From: Faucicola mancuniensis
GTDB taxonomy: Bacteria > Pseudomonadota > Gammaproteobacteria > Pseudomonadales > Moraxellaceae
DNA: 64,000 bases
Assembly: GCF_046523945.1 (NCBI RefSeq)
Contig: NZ_CP171363.1
Span: 806,001-870,000 of the forward strand
Direction: 5' to 3'
Positions 49,075 through 56,890 of this stretch are shown here, in pieces. The notes below the pieces were generated by a model. That model had not been told where the DNA came from. It made no database searches and was given only the letters and a program-made list of their open reading frames with translations. Both the position numbers and the translations under genes were made by a program. How positions within the stretch are numbered: the first letter of the stretch is position 1; every line of letters starts with the position of its first letter.

Positions 49075-50160
49075 TTAATTTTGTGGATTTGCCAAATAGT
49101 CCGCTTCATTAATCGGCAATTCTGCGTCCAATACATACGCATAGCTGATGTTGTCAAAGGTTTTAAACACCATCACATGACCAATCTCTTCGCTTGGCAA
49201 GCGGACGGCTTCGCCTTTGGTTGTTGAGAAATTGTCTTGTACCAAAGCACCTTTTTGGAACACAGTCAATACATCGCCTGCTTCCACATTTTCACGTGAA
49301 CCTAGGTTAATCGCTACCACGCCATCACGACCCGTACTGCTGATAGAGTTTAACACACGAATCACACGACCACCACGAGTGGCATTGGCAGGGCGTGGAT
49401 AAAATGCAGGTGGCAAGTAGTTGCCAACTTCAACAAACACACGGTCGCCTTCACGCACTTCTTGACCGAACGATTTTTGTAGTTCAATGCTAGATACGCC
49501 GTTGCTGGCAACGTCTGTTACCACGCCTGATGCGACTTGGGTAACTTCAAGACCAATCACTTTTTTGCTGATTGGGTCAATGTACGGTTCGCCCTCACGG
49601 TACACGCCATAACGCTGACCGACAATCAAAGGCACGCCTTTGGTGTAGATTTTGTTGCCTGCACCTGTGATGATGTTTTTGGTTTTTGATGCCAACACAT
49701 ATGGTGTGGTACGGTAATCATCTGGCGATACGATAATGGTACGGTCTAGCCACGCTTCAATAGACGCTAATGGAATGGCTGGGATACTGCCTGCCAAATT
49801 TTGCACAGCTTGTGCAGGTGCTGTCATGGCTTTTTCCACGCCTGCACAGCCTTCGCCTGTATCAATGCCGACCAAAGTTTGACCTCTAATCACACACAAA
49901 ATCAACACATCATTTGGGTAAATCAAATGTGGGTTTTTGATTTGTTGATTGGTCGCCCAAATTTCTTTCCAACGCCAAGGTTTGTCCAAAAATTTACCAG
50001 AAATATCCCAAAGTGTATCGCCTTTTTTGACGACATAGCGATTTGGGGCATCTGCCTTAATAGTTGGTGGTGGATTGTTTTTTGCCAATGCTTGAGAACC
50101 CACAGTCAAACTGATAACCGCAAGCATACTTGCCGTGATTTTTTTCAATGAATAAGCCAT
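49075..50160 (-). CDS. LysM-domain cell-envelope protein
   Basis: 361 residues with a signal peptide (core MLAVISLTVGSQALA, cleavage near residue 26). One LysM domain follows (about 42-90: YVVKKGDTLWDISGKF, WKEIWATNQQIKNPHLIYPNDVL), which binds peptidoglycan; the rest is a beta-rich region with no catalytic motif. Such proteins occur next to dprA in many gammaproteobacteria and are proposed to shape envelope assembly. The gene diverges from def. Confidence 0.88.
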   Translation of the reverse strand: MAYSLKKITASMLAVISLTVGSQALAKNNPPPTIKADAPNRYVVKKGDTLWDISGKFLDKPWRWKEIWATNQQIKNPHLIYPNDVLILCVIRGQTLVGIDTGEGCAGVEKAMTAPAQAVQNLAGSIPAIPLASIEAWLDRTIIVSPDDYRTTPYVLASKTKNIITGAGNKIYTKGVPLIVGQRYGVYREGEPYIDPISKKVIGLEVTQVASGVVTDVASNGVSSIELQKSFGQEVREGDRVFVEVGNYLPPAFYPRPANATRGGRVIRVLNSISSTGRDGVVAINLGSRENVEAGDVLTVFQKGALVQDNFSTTKGEAVRLPSEEIGHVMVFKTFDNISYAYVLDAELPINEADYLANPQN

Positions 50161-50428
50161 ATCATTATCCTAAAAGCCATAACGAAAAAACGTTACGCTA
50201 AGCCATACCAATGTTTAATTTTGTAAAAAAATTGGCTTAGCATAACACAAATTTGTCAAAAAGTCGCAATCTTTGTTGATAAATCTTACCAATTAAACGA
50301 TTAATTGAATTAATTTAACAAAATTTTTAATATTTTACAATTATTAAGCGACAAAATAGCCTTTTTATTATAAAAAAGTTATGGCACAATATACCGTTTT
50401 CTTAATTTTAATTAAAAAGTTGGTAAAA

Positions 50429-50959
50429 ATGACCATTCGCACAATTTTAACTTATCCAGACCCACGTTTACGCACCATTGCAAAACCTGTAACGACCTTT
50501 GACGAAAAACTACACACGCTGATTGATGATATGTTTGAAACCATGTACGATGCCAAAGGCATTGGGCTTGCGGCGACACAGATTGACGAGCATATTCAGC
50601 TTATCGTCATGGATTTGTCCGAAGAAGGCGACAAGCCACAAGTGTTTATCAATCCAAAGGTTACGCCACTGGTTGAAGAGCAGTTTACTTATGAAGAAGG
50701 CTGTCTGTCTGTGCCTGATTATTATGATAAAATTGACCGACCAAAACGTGTGAAAATTGAGTCGCTAGACAAAGACGGCAATCCTGTTGAGATAGAAACT
50801 GAAGGTATGCTTGCGGTGTGTATTCAGCATGAAATGGACCATTTAAATGGTAAATTGTTTGTGGATTATTTGTCAAAACTCAAACAAGACCGAGCAAGGG
50901 ACAAAGTCCGCAAAGTTATCAAACAACGTGAAAAAGACGCAGAACACAAAAAAATGTGA
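50429..50959 (+). CDS. def: Peptide deformylase
   Basis: Removes the formyl group from nascent N-termini. 176 residues from MTIRTILTYPD at 50429; an in-frame ATG at 50381 adds 16 unlike residues. Metal and active-site motifs GIGLAATQ, EGCLSVP and QHEMDHLNG (HExxH) are intact. fmt, the usual partner, is not downstream; a terminator and hisB follow. The 268 bases up to the LysM gene hold divergent promoters only. Confidence 0.95.
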   Translation: MTIRTILTYPDPRLRTIAKPVTTFDEKLHTLIDDMFETMYDAKGIGLAATQIDEHIQLIVMDLSEEGDKPQVFINPKVTPLVEEQFTYEEGCLSVPDYYDKIDRPKRVKIESLDKDGNPVEIETEGMLAVCIQHEMDHLNGKLFVDYLSKLKQDRARDKVRKVIKQREKDAEHKKM

Positions 50960-50982
50960 TATTTTTGTCAAAAAATTGTAGA

Positions 50983-51006
50983 GGCGTACTGCTTACGCCT
51001 TTTTTA
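50983..51006 (+). terminator. Intrinsic terminator after def
   Basis: GGCGTA (50983-50988) and TACGCC (50994-50999) flank a 5-base loop and are followed by seven T. Confidence 0.88.
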
Positions 51007-51048
51007 GCCAAGCCAAATAATACAAACCCCAATAATAAAGGAAAATCC

Positions 51049-51663
51049 ATGAGCCAGCCACGCCAAAATCGCCCTGCTAGAACAGCCACCGTAGAACGCA
51101 ACACCGCCGAAACCCAAATCACCGTAAGCATTAACCTTGACGGCACAGGGCAAGGCACAATTGACACAGGCGTGCCATTTTTAGACCATATGCTTGACCA
51201 AATCAAACGTCATGGCTTGATTGATATGGATATTAAATGTAATGGCGACACGCACATTGACGACCATCACAGCGTGGAAGATGTTGGCATTACACTCGGT
51301 CAGGCGTTCAAACAAGCGATTGGCGACAAAAAAGGCATTGTCCGCTATGGGCATTTTTATGCACCTCTTGATGAAAGTTTAAGCCGTGCGGTGGTGGATA
51401 TTTCGGGCCGCCCCGGTTTGCATATGGATATTCCCTTCACTCGTGCGATGATAGGGACGTTTGATGTGGATTTGTTTAGTGAGTTTTTTTATGGTTTTGT
51501 CAATCATGCGATGATTACGGTGCATTTGGATAATCTAAAAGGCAAAAATAGCCATCATCAGATTGAAAGTACGTTTAAGGCGTTTGCAAGGGCGTTACGA
51601 ATGGCGGTTGAATACGATGAAAGGGCGTTGGATAGATTGCCAAGTACAAAAGAGAGCTTGTAA
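51049..51663 (+). CDS. hisB: Imidazoleglycerol-phosphate dehydratase
   Basis: 204 residues from the ATG at 51049, with AAAGGAAAA in front; upstream in-frame codons run through the def terminator and are excluded. Seen: VERNTAETQITVSINLDG, GVPFLDHMLDQIKRHG, the manganese motifs DDHHSVEDVGI and NHAMITVHL, and HHQIESTFKAFARAL. This is the monofunctional (dehydratase only) HisB of histidine synthesis. hisH normally follows; here the chromosome is interrupted 37 bases later by an IS and the plasmid-like block. Confidence 0.95.
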   Translation: MSQPRQNRPARTATVERNTAETQITVSINLDGTGQGTIDTGVPFLDHMLDQIKRHGLIDMDIKCNGDTHIDDHHSVEDVGITLGQAFKQAIGDKKGIVRYGHFYAPLDESLSRAVVDISGRPGLHMDIPFTRAMIGTFDVDLFSEFFYGFVNHAMITVHLDNLKGKNSHHQIESTFKAFARALRMAVEYDERALDRLPSTKESL

Positions 51664-51700
51664 AAATGCCAAAGCTTAATCAAAAACCGCTTTACTATTA

Positions 51701-52600
51701 GACCTCTTTCCAAACCTTAATAGTGATTTGGTATAATACTGATTTTTAGAAAAAACAGCAAAAGCATGATACCCGAACAAGCAGAAAAACTCAGTGACGC
51801 ACAATTTAAACGCTACTTTGGCATCCAAAGAAGTACCTATACTCATATGCTCACCATACTACAAGAAGCATACAACGAACAACACAAAAAAGGTGGCAGG
51901 AAAAATGAAATCAGCCTAGAAAACAAGCTCATGCTGACTTTGAGTTACTACCGAGAATATCGCACCCAATTTCACCTAGGGCAAGACTTTGGTATCAGTG
52001 AAAGTGCTGTCTGTAAAACCATCAAATGGGTAGAAAGCATACTGATAGCCCACAAAGACTTTGCCCTACCTAGCAAAAAGGCTTTATGGCAAGACCCAAA
52101 CCTTGAAACCGTACTGATAGACGCAACCGAAGTACCTTGTGAGCGACCCAAAAAAAGCAACGCAGGCAATACTCAGGTAAAAGAAACACCACACCTTAAA
52201 AGCACAAATCGTTGTCGATAAAAACAGCAAAAAAATACTTTGTACCCATTTTAGCAAAGGTAAAACCCATGACTTTAAACTTTACCAATACTCAAAAATG
52301 CGTATAAAGCCTAGTATCTTAATCCAAGTAGATTCGGGCTATCAAGGCATACACAAACACCATGCCAATAGCAAATTCCCAAAAAAGAAAACCAAGCTTA
52401 ATCCACTATCTAAAGTTGACAAACAAGCCAATCGAGAATTAGCTTCTGAACGGGTAACCAATGAACATGTTATCGGCAAAATCAAACGTTTTAAAATCCT
52501 AGCCTGTCGTTATCGTAATCGCAGAAAACGCTTTGGCTTAAGGGTTAATTTGATTTGTGCCATTTATAATTTCGAGTTGGGTTAGTTTGGAAAGAGGTCT
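51701..52600 (+). mobile_element. IS5-family insertion sequence (IS427/IS1031-like), 900 bp
   Basis: The terminal inverted repeats are GACCTCTTTCCAAAC at the left and its complement GTTTGGAAAGAGGTC near the right end, where two extra bases separate them from the exact ends in sequence. Flanks show TA on both sides, fitting a 2-bp duplication. The inside is one transposase gene broken in two A-runs. It separates hisB from the relaxase gene it truncates. Confidence 0.8.
51766..52585 (+). pseudogene. IS5-family DDE transposase with two frame breaks
   Basis: The N-terminal frame (151 residues to 52221) has the HTH DFGISESAVCKTIKWVES and the first DDE Asp in VLIDATEVPCERPKK. Restoring one base in the A7 at 52150-52156 continues as KQRRQYSGK, and another in the AAAA near 52179-52182 continues as KHHTLKAQIVVDKNSKK, then VDSGYQGIHKHHANSKFPKK and VIGKIKRFKIL to 52585. 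The A7 could be a natural -1 slippage site, known in this IS group, but the second break is not explained by it. Probably inactive. Confidence 0.7.
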
Positions 52601-53157
52601 AATTTATCGCCAATACGGGTTAAGCGTTTTCGTTCAATGGCATTGGGGTCAGACAACGCCATTTCGAGATTTTTAATCTCTTTAAAGGTATCTACCCGTT
52701 TCTCATCAATCAGATGATAATACACAGGTAATGCCTTACCACTCACTAGCTCCACGTTGGCAAACACAAAGTTGAGCTCAAGCCTTGGTAGCTTATTATT
52801 TTTTTCATCAAGCTTATCAAAGTGTTCCACCCAATAACCTGCGTACTGGGCTTTACCAAGCCCCGCAAACAAACACTGCTCAAATTCATCCATCAGCTCA
52901 CGTTTCATCGATTCCGTGACAAACTGACTCTCAATACCATCAAAAGCCAGGCAGCCTGACGTATAAATTTTAGAAAACTCAAGCCCATTGATAATCTCGG
53001 TCACTTCATCAGGGTCACCTGCCAACAGCCGTACATGCTCTCGAGAAGCTGCCCCATCGGCATAGTCTTTCCCCAGCAAATAGCGTTTGGCAGCCTCACC
53101 GCCTGTACTATAGTGAATGTCTTTAACGCTACCTCGCTTAAAGAATTTAACAATCAC
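52582..53157 (-). CDS. mobA: MobA relaxase of ColE1/HEN type, C-terminally truncated
   Basis: A plasmid-mobilisation nicking enzyme. It starts MIVKFFKRGS at a GTG that overlaps the mobC stop (GTGA). Tyr26 in RYLLGKD and the HEN triad H112, E127, N129 (VEHFDK; RLELNF) match the MbeA-type relaxase domain. After GDK the frame enters the IS and ends LDLFPN, so the true C-terminus (roughly half the usual protein) is lost. The catalytic residues remain, so nicking activity is conceivable but transfer is doubtful. Confidence 0.8.
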   Translation of the reverse strand: MIVKFFKRGSVKDIHYSTGGEAAKRYLLGKDYADGAASREHVRLLAGDPDEVTEIINGLEFSKIYTSGCLAFDGIESQFVTESMKRELMDEFEQCLFAGLGKAQYAGYWVEHFDKLDEKNNKLPRLELNFVFANVELVSGKALPVYYHLIDEKRVDTFKEIKNLEMALSDPNAIERKRLTRIGDKLDLFPN

Positions 53158-53627
53158 TGAGCGAATTCCTCATCAATTCCATCCACGACAAATCCCTCAT
53201 GATCACGCTTTGGTGCAGTAAAATGATTGACTAAATAATCCAGTTGATAGCGGATATACGCCAACTCCGATGCCAAAGACACCACATTTAAATTACCAAT
53301 CTGATGATGCTCATGAGCCAGCTTGGTTAATTGATTGAGATTATTGCCCAAATAAGCCACCTGCCTTTTTAACTCAGCATCCACTCGTGGTGGCACGACT
53401 TGACGTACCATCTCACGCTGGGTCACATTTTGTCCAATAGCAGCGGCTCGCATAAAATCGGCAACCGACAAAGAGCCTCGACGCTCTTCGATTAACTGTT
53501 TTTCGATAAGGCTTAACCGAATCGCCACCGTAAACGGCCGCTTGCGTTTTATTTTAGGGGCAGGTTTCCAGTTAAAATCGGCTAAAATCTGCTCAGGTAA
53601 AGGCTGGATAGTTAATAAATTTTTCAT
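53154..53627 (-). CDS. mobC: MobC-like mobilisation accessory protein
   Basis: 157 residues from the ATG at 53627 (MKNLLTIQPLPEQ); the frame is open further upstream but that stretch is the oriT-like repeat. A basic ribbon-helix-helix-like N-terminal part (KRKRPFTVAIRLSLIEKQLI) is followed by the MobC signature: LKRQVAYLGNNLNQLTKLAH. It helps MobA open oriT. It is coupled to mobA through GTGA. No strong ribosome site is seen before the start. Confidence 0.75.
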   Translation of the reverse strand: MKNLLTIQPLPEQILADFNWKPAPKIKRKRPFTVAIRLSLIEKQLIEERRGSLSVADFMRAAAIGQNVTQREMVRQVVPPRVDAELKRQVAYLGNNLNQLTKLAHEHHQIGNLNVVSLASELAYIRYQLDYLVNHFTAPKRDHEGFVVDGIDEEFAQ

Positions 53628-53639
53628 AGACTGGGCAGG

Positions 53640-53735
53640 TATTGGTTTTACCAGCACACGTTTGCAATCTCGTAGAGTTGCAAAGGGTGCTGGTGGGGGT
53701 ATTGGGGGCATAGCCCCTAATCAAGCAGGATGATA
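53640..53735 (-). other. Putative origin of transfer (oriT)
   Basis: Nested inverted repeats: outer ACCAGCAC (53650-53657) with GTGCTGGT (53687-53694), inner TTTGCAA (53661-53667) with TTGCAAA (53678-53684), and a third stem GGGGC/GCCCC at 53705-53717. The position, directly upstream of mobC and mobA, is that of an oriT in mobilisable plasmids. On the minus strand ATCCTGC follows the stems and resembles the IncP-type nic core, though the HEN relaxase here belongs to a different group. Confidence 0.55.
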
Positions 53736-53909
53736 AAGATACGATAGTGGCTTTATTATCTGTACTTGCTCTAAAAAACAAACTAATTTTTATTGAAATT
53801 GATTCTATCATAGTGTATTTTGATAGTAAAGATGATGATTGCTGACTATATTTTAGTCATGTTAAGATAAGGTTGTAGCATTATGCTTCACTCTGATAGA
53901 AGGATAACA

Positions 53910-54245
53910 ATGATGGAAAAATATTTAAGGAAAAGTGCAAAGCAGTTAAAGCAAGAAATGCTTAAGATGACTCAAGCGTTAGAGAAAATTCGTCAAGATA
54001 AAATTAAGGTGTATGGTGAGATTTTTTTAAATATTGTTGAAGAGATTGATGATGCCAAGCGAGCAGAAGCTTATCTTAAGATTTTAGAGGCGAATGCATC
54101 TAAAGCTCAGAAGAAAATTTTGGTGGATGATATTGAAGATTTAAAAAAATTGGCAGGGATTGAGGATAAGTCAGTTGCTAAAGTGGTTTCTAATAATTCA
54201 GCTAATGCAGAGAATACCAATGTGACTTCTTCAGGTAATTTTTGA
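53910..54245 (+). CDS. Small coiled-coil protein of the plasmid block
   Basis: 111 residues from tandem ATGs at 53910/53913 with AAGGATAA in front. It is highly charged and helical: KYLRKSAKQLKQEMLKMTQA, then LEKIRQDKIKVYGE, with heptad-like spacing, followed by a Ser/Asn-rich tail (VVSNNSANAENTNV). It diverges from mobC. It may be a MobB-like or plasmid-partition accessory factor, but I do not recognise a family. Confidence 0.6.
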   Translation: MMEKYLRKSAKQLKQEMLKMTQALEKIRQDKIKVYGEIFLNIVEEIDDAKRAEAYLKILEANASKAQKKILVDDIEDLKKLAGIEDKSVAKVVSNNSANAENTNVTSSGNF

Positions 54246-54658
54246 ATAATGATAAAAATTTGGGAGAAAGTTTAAACAATACCATGATGGGTAATGGCTA
54301 ATTATTCTAGAGATTTTGGTGTAAAGTTTTAGTTAAGCTAAGGCACTTATCATAAGCTATGAGAGATTTTTTTTGAAATTTTTATTATCTAAACTGTATT
54401 GGTTTAGACCTAAGCTGATAAAATTTTTTAGGTTGTTGGGTTACTTTTTTGATATAAATTTAATAGTTCTACACCAATAAATGTATCCATCATTCTGCTA
54501 AGCTTTGCTAATTTATTTTAAGATTTTTATAGCTTAAATGTATACTCTAATGGGAATATTATACGCCCTAAAAAAATGGTGTCAATAGGGTTTTATTTGA
54601 TTTTTTGGGAAAAAACTTGCATAATAATCCAAGTTTAATTATTGAGACAAAAGAAAAA
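54246..54658. other. AT-rich intergenic region before the resolvase
   Basis: No gene is seen in these 413 bases. It is very AT-rich. Near 54539-54563 a loose dyad (GTATA...TATAC) overlaps a possible -10 box. In resolvase systems this is where the res site lies, but no clear three-subsite pattern could be made out by eye. Confidence 0.35.
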
Positions 54659-55315
54659 ATGAAAAACCCTTTTGATGATGAACAAATCATTGATATTGAT
54701 GAGCCTAATACTCAAAAAGTACAAATTGTTGGTTATGTTAGAGTATCTAGCATAGATCAAAATACCGACCGTCAGCTTGATGGTGTTAAATTGGATAAGG
54801 TTTTTACAGATAAGGCAACAGGAAAAACCAAAGACCGTCCAGAGTTACAACAAATGCTAGATTATGTACGTTATGGTGATATTGTTGTTATACATAGTCT
54901 TGACAGATTAGCGCGCAATTTAGAAGATTTGATTGCAATCATTAACCAACTACACCAAAAAGGCGTTGTGTTCAAATCTTTAAAAGAAAATTTAACACTG
55001 GACGGCTTAAAACATAGCCCAATGGATAAATTTTTACTGCACATTCTAGGGGCAGTGGCTGAATTTAATCGCTCATTAATTCGTGAAGCTCAACGTGAAG
55101 GCATTGCTAAAGCCAAAAAAAGGGGCGTTTACAAGGGGCGTAAATCAGTATTAACTGCCGATACAGTCGCCAAAATAGAAGACCTGATAGCACAGCGTAA
55201 CTCATCTGTTGAGAATTATAAAAAACTAAGCAATACCGATATTGCAAAGCAAGTTGGTATCAGCAAATCTAGTTTTTACCGCTATTTAGAAAAGCGAGAA
55301 AAAGTTAATTCTTAA
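54659..55315 (+). CDS. Serine recombinase, resolvase/invertase family
   Basis: 218 residues from the ATG at 54659. The catalytic domain has VGYVRVSSIDQNTDRQLDG with the nucleophilic serine (VRVSS), HSLDRLARN with the conserved arginines and AEFNRSLIREAQREGIAKAK (E helix); the C-terminus is a Hin-type HTH: NTDIAKQVGISKSSFYRYL. Plasmid resolvases of this kind resolve multimers or serve as DNA invertases. The first 30 residues are an acidic extension (FDDEQIIDIDEP) unlike Tn3 resolvase. Its target site is not identified. Confidence 0.88.
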   Translation: MKNPFDDEQIIDIDEPNTQKVQIVGYVRVSSIDQNTDRQLDGVKLDKVFTDKATGKTKDRPELQQMLDYVRYGDIVVIHSLDRLARNLEDLIAIINQLHQKGVVFKSLKENLTLDGLKHSPMDKFLLHILGAVAEFNRSLIREAQREGIAKAKKRGVYKGRKSVLTADTVAKIEDLIAQRNSSVENYKKLSNTDIAKQVGISKSSFYRYLEKREKVNS

Positions 55316-55333
55316 AAAACAAAAGAAAATAGT

Positions 55334-55686
55334 TTACCGTCCACCATCGCCATTAATTTCAGGATTATTTTGTATGGTTGGACTGTTAGGCTTTGGCGGT
55401 GGTAAATACTCCCCTTGTGCCAAACTGGGTAATTTTTTTTCTAAGCGTCCAAGTGCAAACTGAACTTTTATTGGGTCTTGATATTGAACTGGAAGCCGTT
55501 CACGCCATAGCTGAATGTTTTTAATTGTTTCTTCAGGCATGGTTGGGTAATTTTGCTTGATAATTTCAGGAGATAAGCGTTTATCTAGCGTTGCTGGTTT
55601 GATAGCTTCATTTATTGGTTTTTCAATATTGCTCTGTTTTTCTTGCTCTTGGGCGATGGTTGGCTGATTAATTCTTTGTAATTGCT
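55334..55686 (-). pseudogene. 3' fragment of the ArdC/TraC-like primase gene
   Basis: On the minus strand the frame EQLQRINQPTIAQEQEKQ to NPEINGDGGR (stop at 55334) is the C-terminal tail of the long primase-like protein whose 5' part starts at 59777. The two pieces are separated by the IS4-family element; removing it and one target duplication joins ILEQL to QRINQPT in frame. The tail is Gln- and Pro-rich, has SPEIIKQNYPTMPEETIKN and no known domain. Confidence 0.8.
55678..55686. repeat. Target-site duplication, left copy (GTAATTGCT)
   Basis: The nine bases GTAATTGCT flank the IS4-family element directly; the right copy is at 56882-56890. A 9-bp duplication is typical for IS4-family elements of the IS10 type. 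Confidence 0.85.
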
Positions 55687-56881
55687 CTCTGCACACGACA
55701 GAAACTACTAAAACAAAGTTGATTTTCTTTTAAAACTGAGAAAATCAACCAACCTATTAAAAAAAGCAAAATCACCACACATAATAAACCATCTAAATCC
55801 ATCAATCAGAAAATCTAACCCCAAAGCAAAAACACTTGACTGAGGACGACCATTAGACTTAAGGCAACGTTTATAATGACTAGGCTTATCATCAATGACC
55901 GCCAAGCCAGTCAAATAAGCCCAACAAAAGGCTAACGCATTTACCGCAACCAATTTACTCACTCTGTCTTGTTTAGTCAAATGCGTATCCTCAAGATTAA
56001 AACCACGCCCCTTTAAACAAGAAAACAGCGTTTCAATCTGCCAACGCATCGCATAAGTTGCCATAGGGTCAATATCATCAAAATCATTGGTAGCCACAAT
56101 CACATAATCATTATCACTATCAAGCTTTGCCGATACCTTGACAGGACACTTATCAACAAAGAGTGTTCTAGCATGGTGATAAGTATCTTGCTGGTTTAAA
56201 TTATGAAATAGTGTTTTAATTTGTACGCTTTGTCCTTGTGTATTGGTCACTTTACTGTCTTTTTTAATGCGTATGGCAAATTTAATATTTTGTTTTGTTA
56301 GCCAGTCAAACCATGCAGAACCCACAAATTCTCTATCGGCTAATACTTTTTGTATTTTATCTTTACCAAAGGTGTGAATGAATTTTTCAATGAGTTGTGT
56401 TCTCTCTAGTGTTTTTGAGTTGCCTTGTTTGTCTAGCATTGTCCAGTATAAGGGTATGGCAATGCCTTTGTGTACAACAGCTAACATGAAGATGTTGATG
56501 TTGCTTTTTCCCCATTTCCAGTTGGTACGGTCAATGGTGAGTGTGACTTTGTTTAGTCCAAATAGTTGAAAGATAAGGCGTGCTATTTGGTGTTCATTTA
56601 GGGGTGTTTGGGCGAAAAAGCGTTGTATTCTTCGGTAGTTGCTGTCATTTGTTGTGCTGTTGGTAAAGTGTCTGGCTATCTTTTTTAGGTTACTGCTTTG
56701 GGCGGTAATGATGGCTATTATCATTAGACTTAAGCAGTTGATTTTTGCCTTGTGTATTGTTAGGTTTTGCGATAAAATTCTTTTTAGTCTGATAAGGTTT
56801 GGCATGGTTTTAATTCGTCGGAAAAATTACTATTATGCCATTGTTTTATCAGACTTTTTTGTTTTTTTGTCGTGTGCAGAG
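55687..56881 (-). mobile_element. IS4-family insertion sequence, 1195 bp
   Basis: The ends are inverted: CTCTGCACACGACA at the left and TGTCGTGTGCAGAG at the right (14 bp, perfect). A 9-bp direct repeat flanks it. One transposase gene, intact, is on the minus strand. It has inserted into the primase gene, and because both duplications remain the insertion is probably recent. Confidence 0.9.
55708..56805 (-). CDS. IS4-family transposase
   Basis: 365 residues, complete. DDE catalytic residues fall in LTIDRTNWKWG (first Asp), VLADREFVGSAWFDWL (second Asp) and the Y-(2)-R-(3)-E-(6)-K signature YAMRWQIETLFSCLKGRG (Glu). These are the marks of the IS4 family (DDE_Tnp_1). It looks functional, in contrast to the IS5-like and IS607-like copies in this window. 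Confidence 0.9.
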   Translation of the reverse strand: MPNLIRLKRILSQNLTIHKAKINCLSLMIIAIITAQSSNLKKIARHFTNSTTNDSNYRRIQRFFAQTPLNEHQIARLIFQLFGLNKVTLTIDRTNWKWGKSNINIFMLAVVHKGIAIPLYWTMLDKQGNSKTLERTQLIEKFIHTFGKDKIQKVLADREFVGSAWFDWLTKQNIKFAIRIKKDSKVTNTQGQSVQIKTLFHNLNQQDTYHHARTLFVDKCPVKVSAKLDSDNDYVIVATNDFDDIDPMATYAMRWQIETLFSCLKGRGFNLEDTHLTKQDRVSKLVAVNALAFCWAYLTGLAVIDDKPSHYKRCLKSNGRPQSSVFALGLDFLIDGFRWFIMCGDFAFFNRLVDFLSFKRKSTLF

Positions 56882-56890
56882 GTAATTGCT
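56882..56890. repeat. Target-site duplication, right copy (GTAATTGCT)
   Basis: Matches the left copy at 55678-55686 exactly; together they bracket the IS4-family element. Confidence 0.85.

Noticed and set aside
49289..49304. A third parS-like core TTTCACGTGAA in the LysM gene
   Set aside because: The core is present but four of the 16 positions differ from the consensus, all in the outer bases, so binding is doubtful.
50960..51048. Upstream extension of hisB to 50956
   Set aside because: The extra 31 codons pass through the def terminator, and a good ribosome site precedes the ATG at 51049.
53593..53811. A 72-codon minus-strand frame around the oriT-like repeat
   Set aside because: Its sequence is that of the inverted repeats and has no coding signature.
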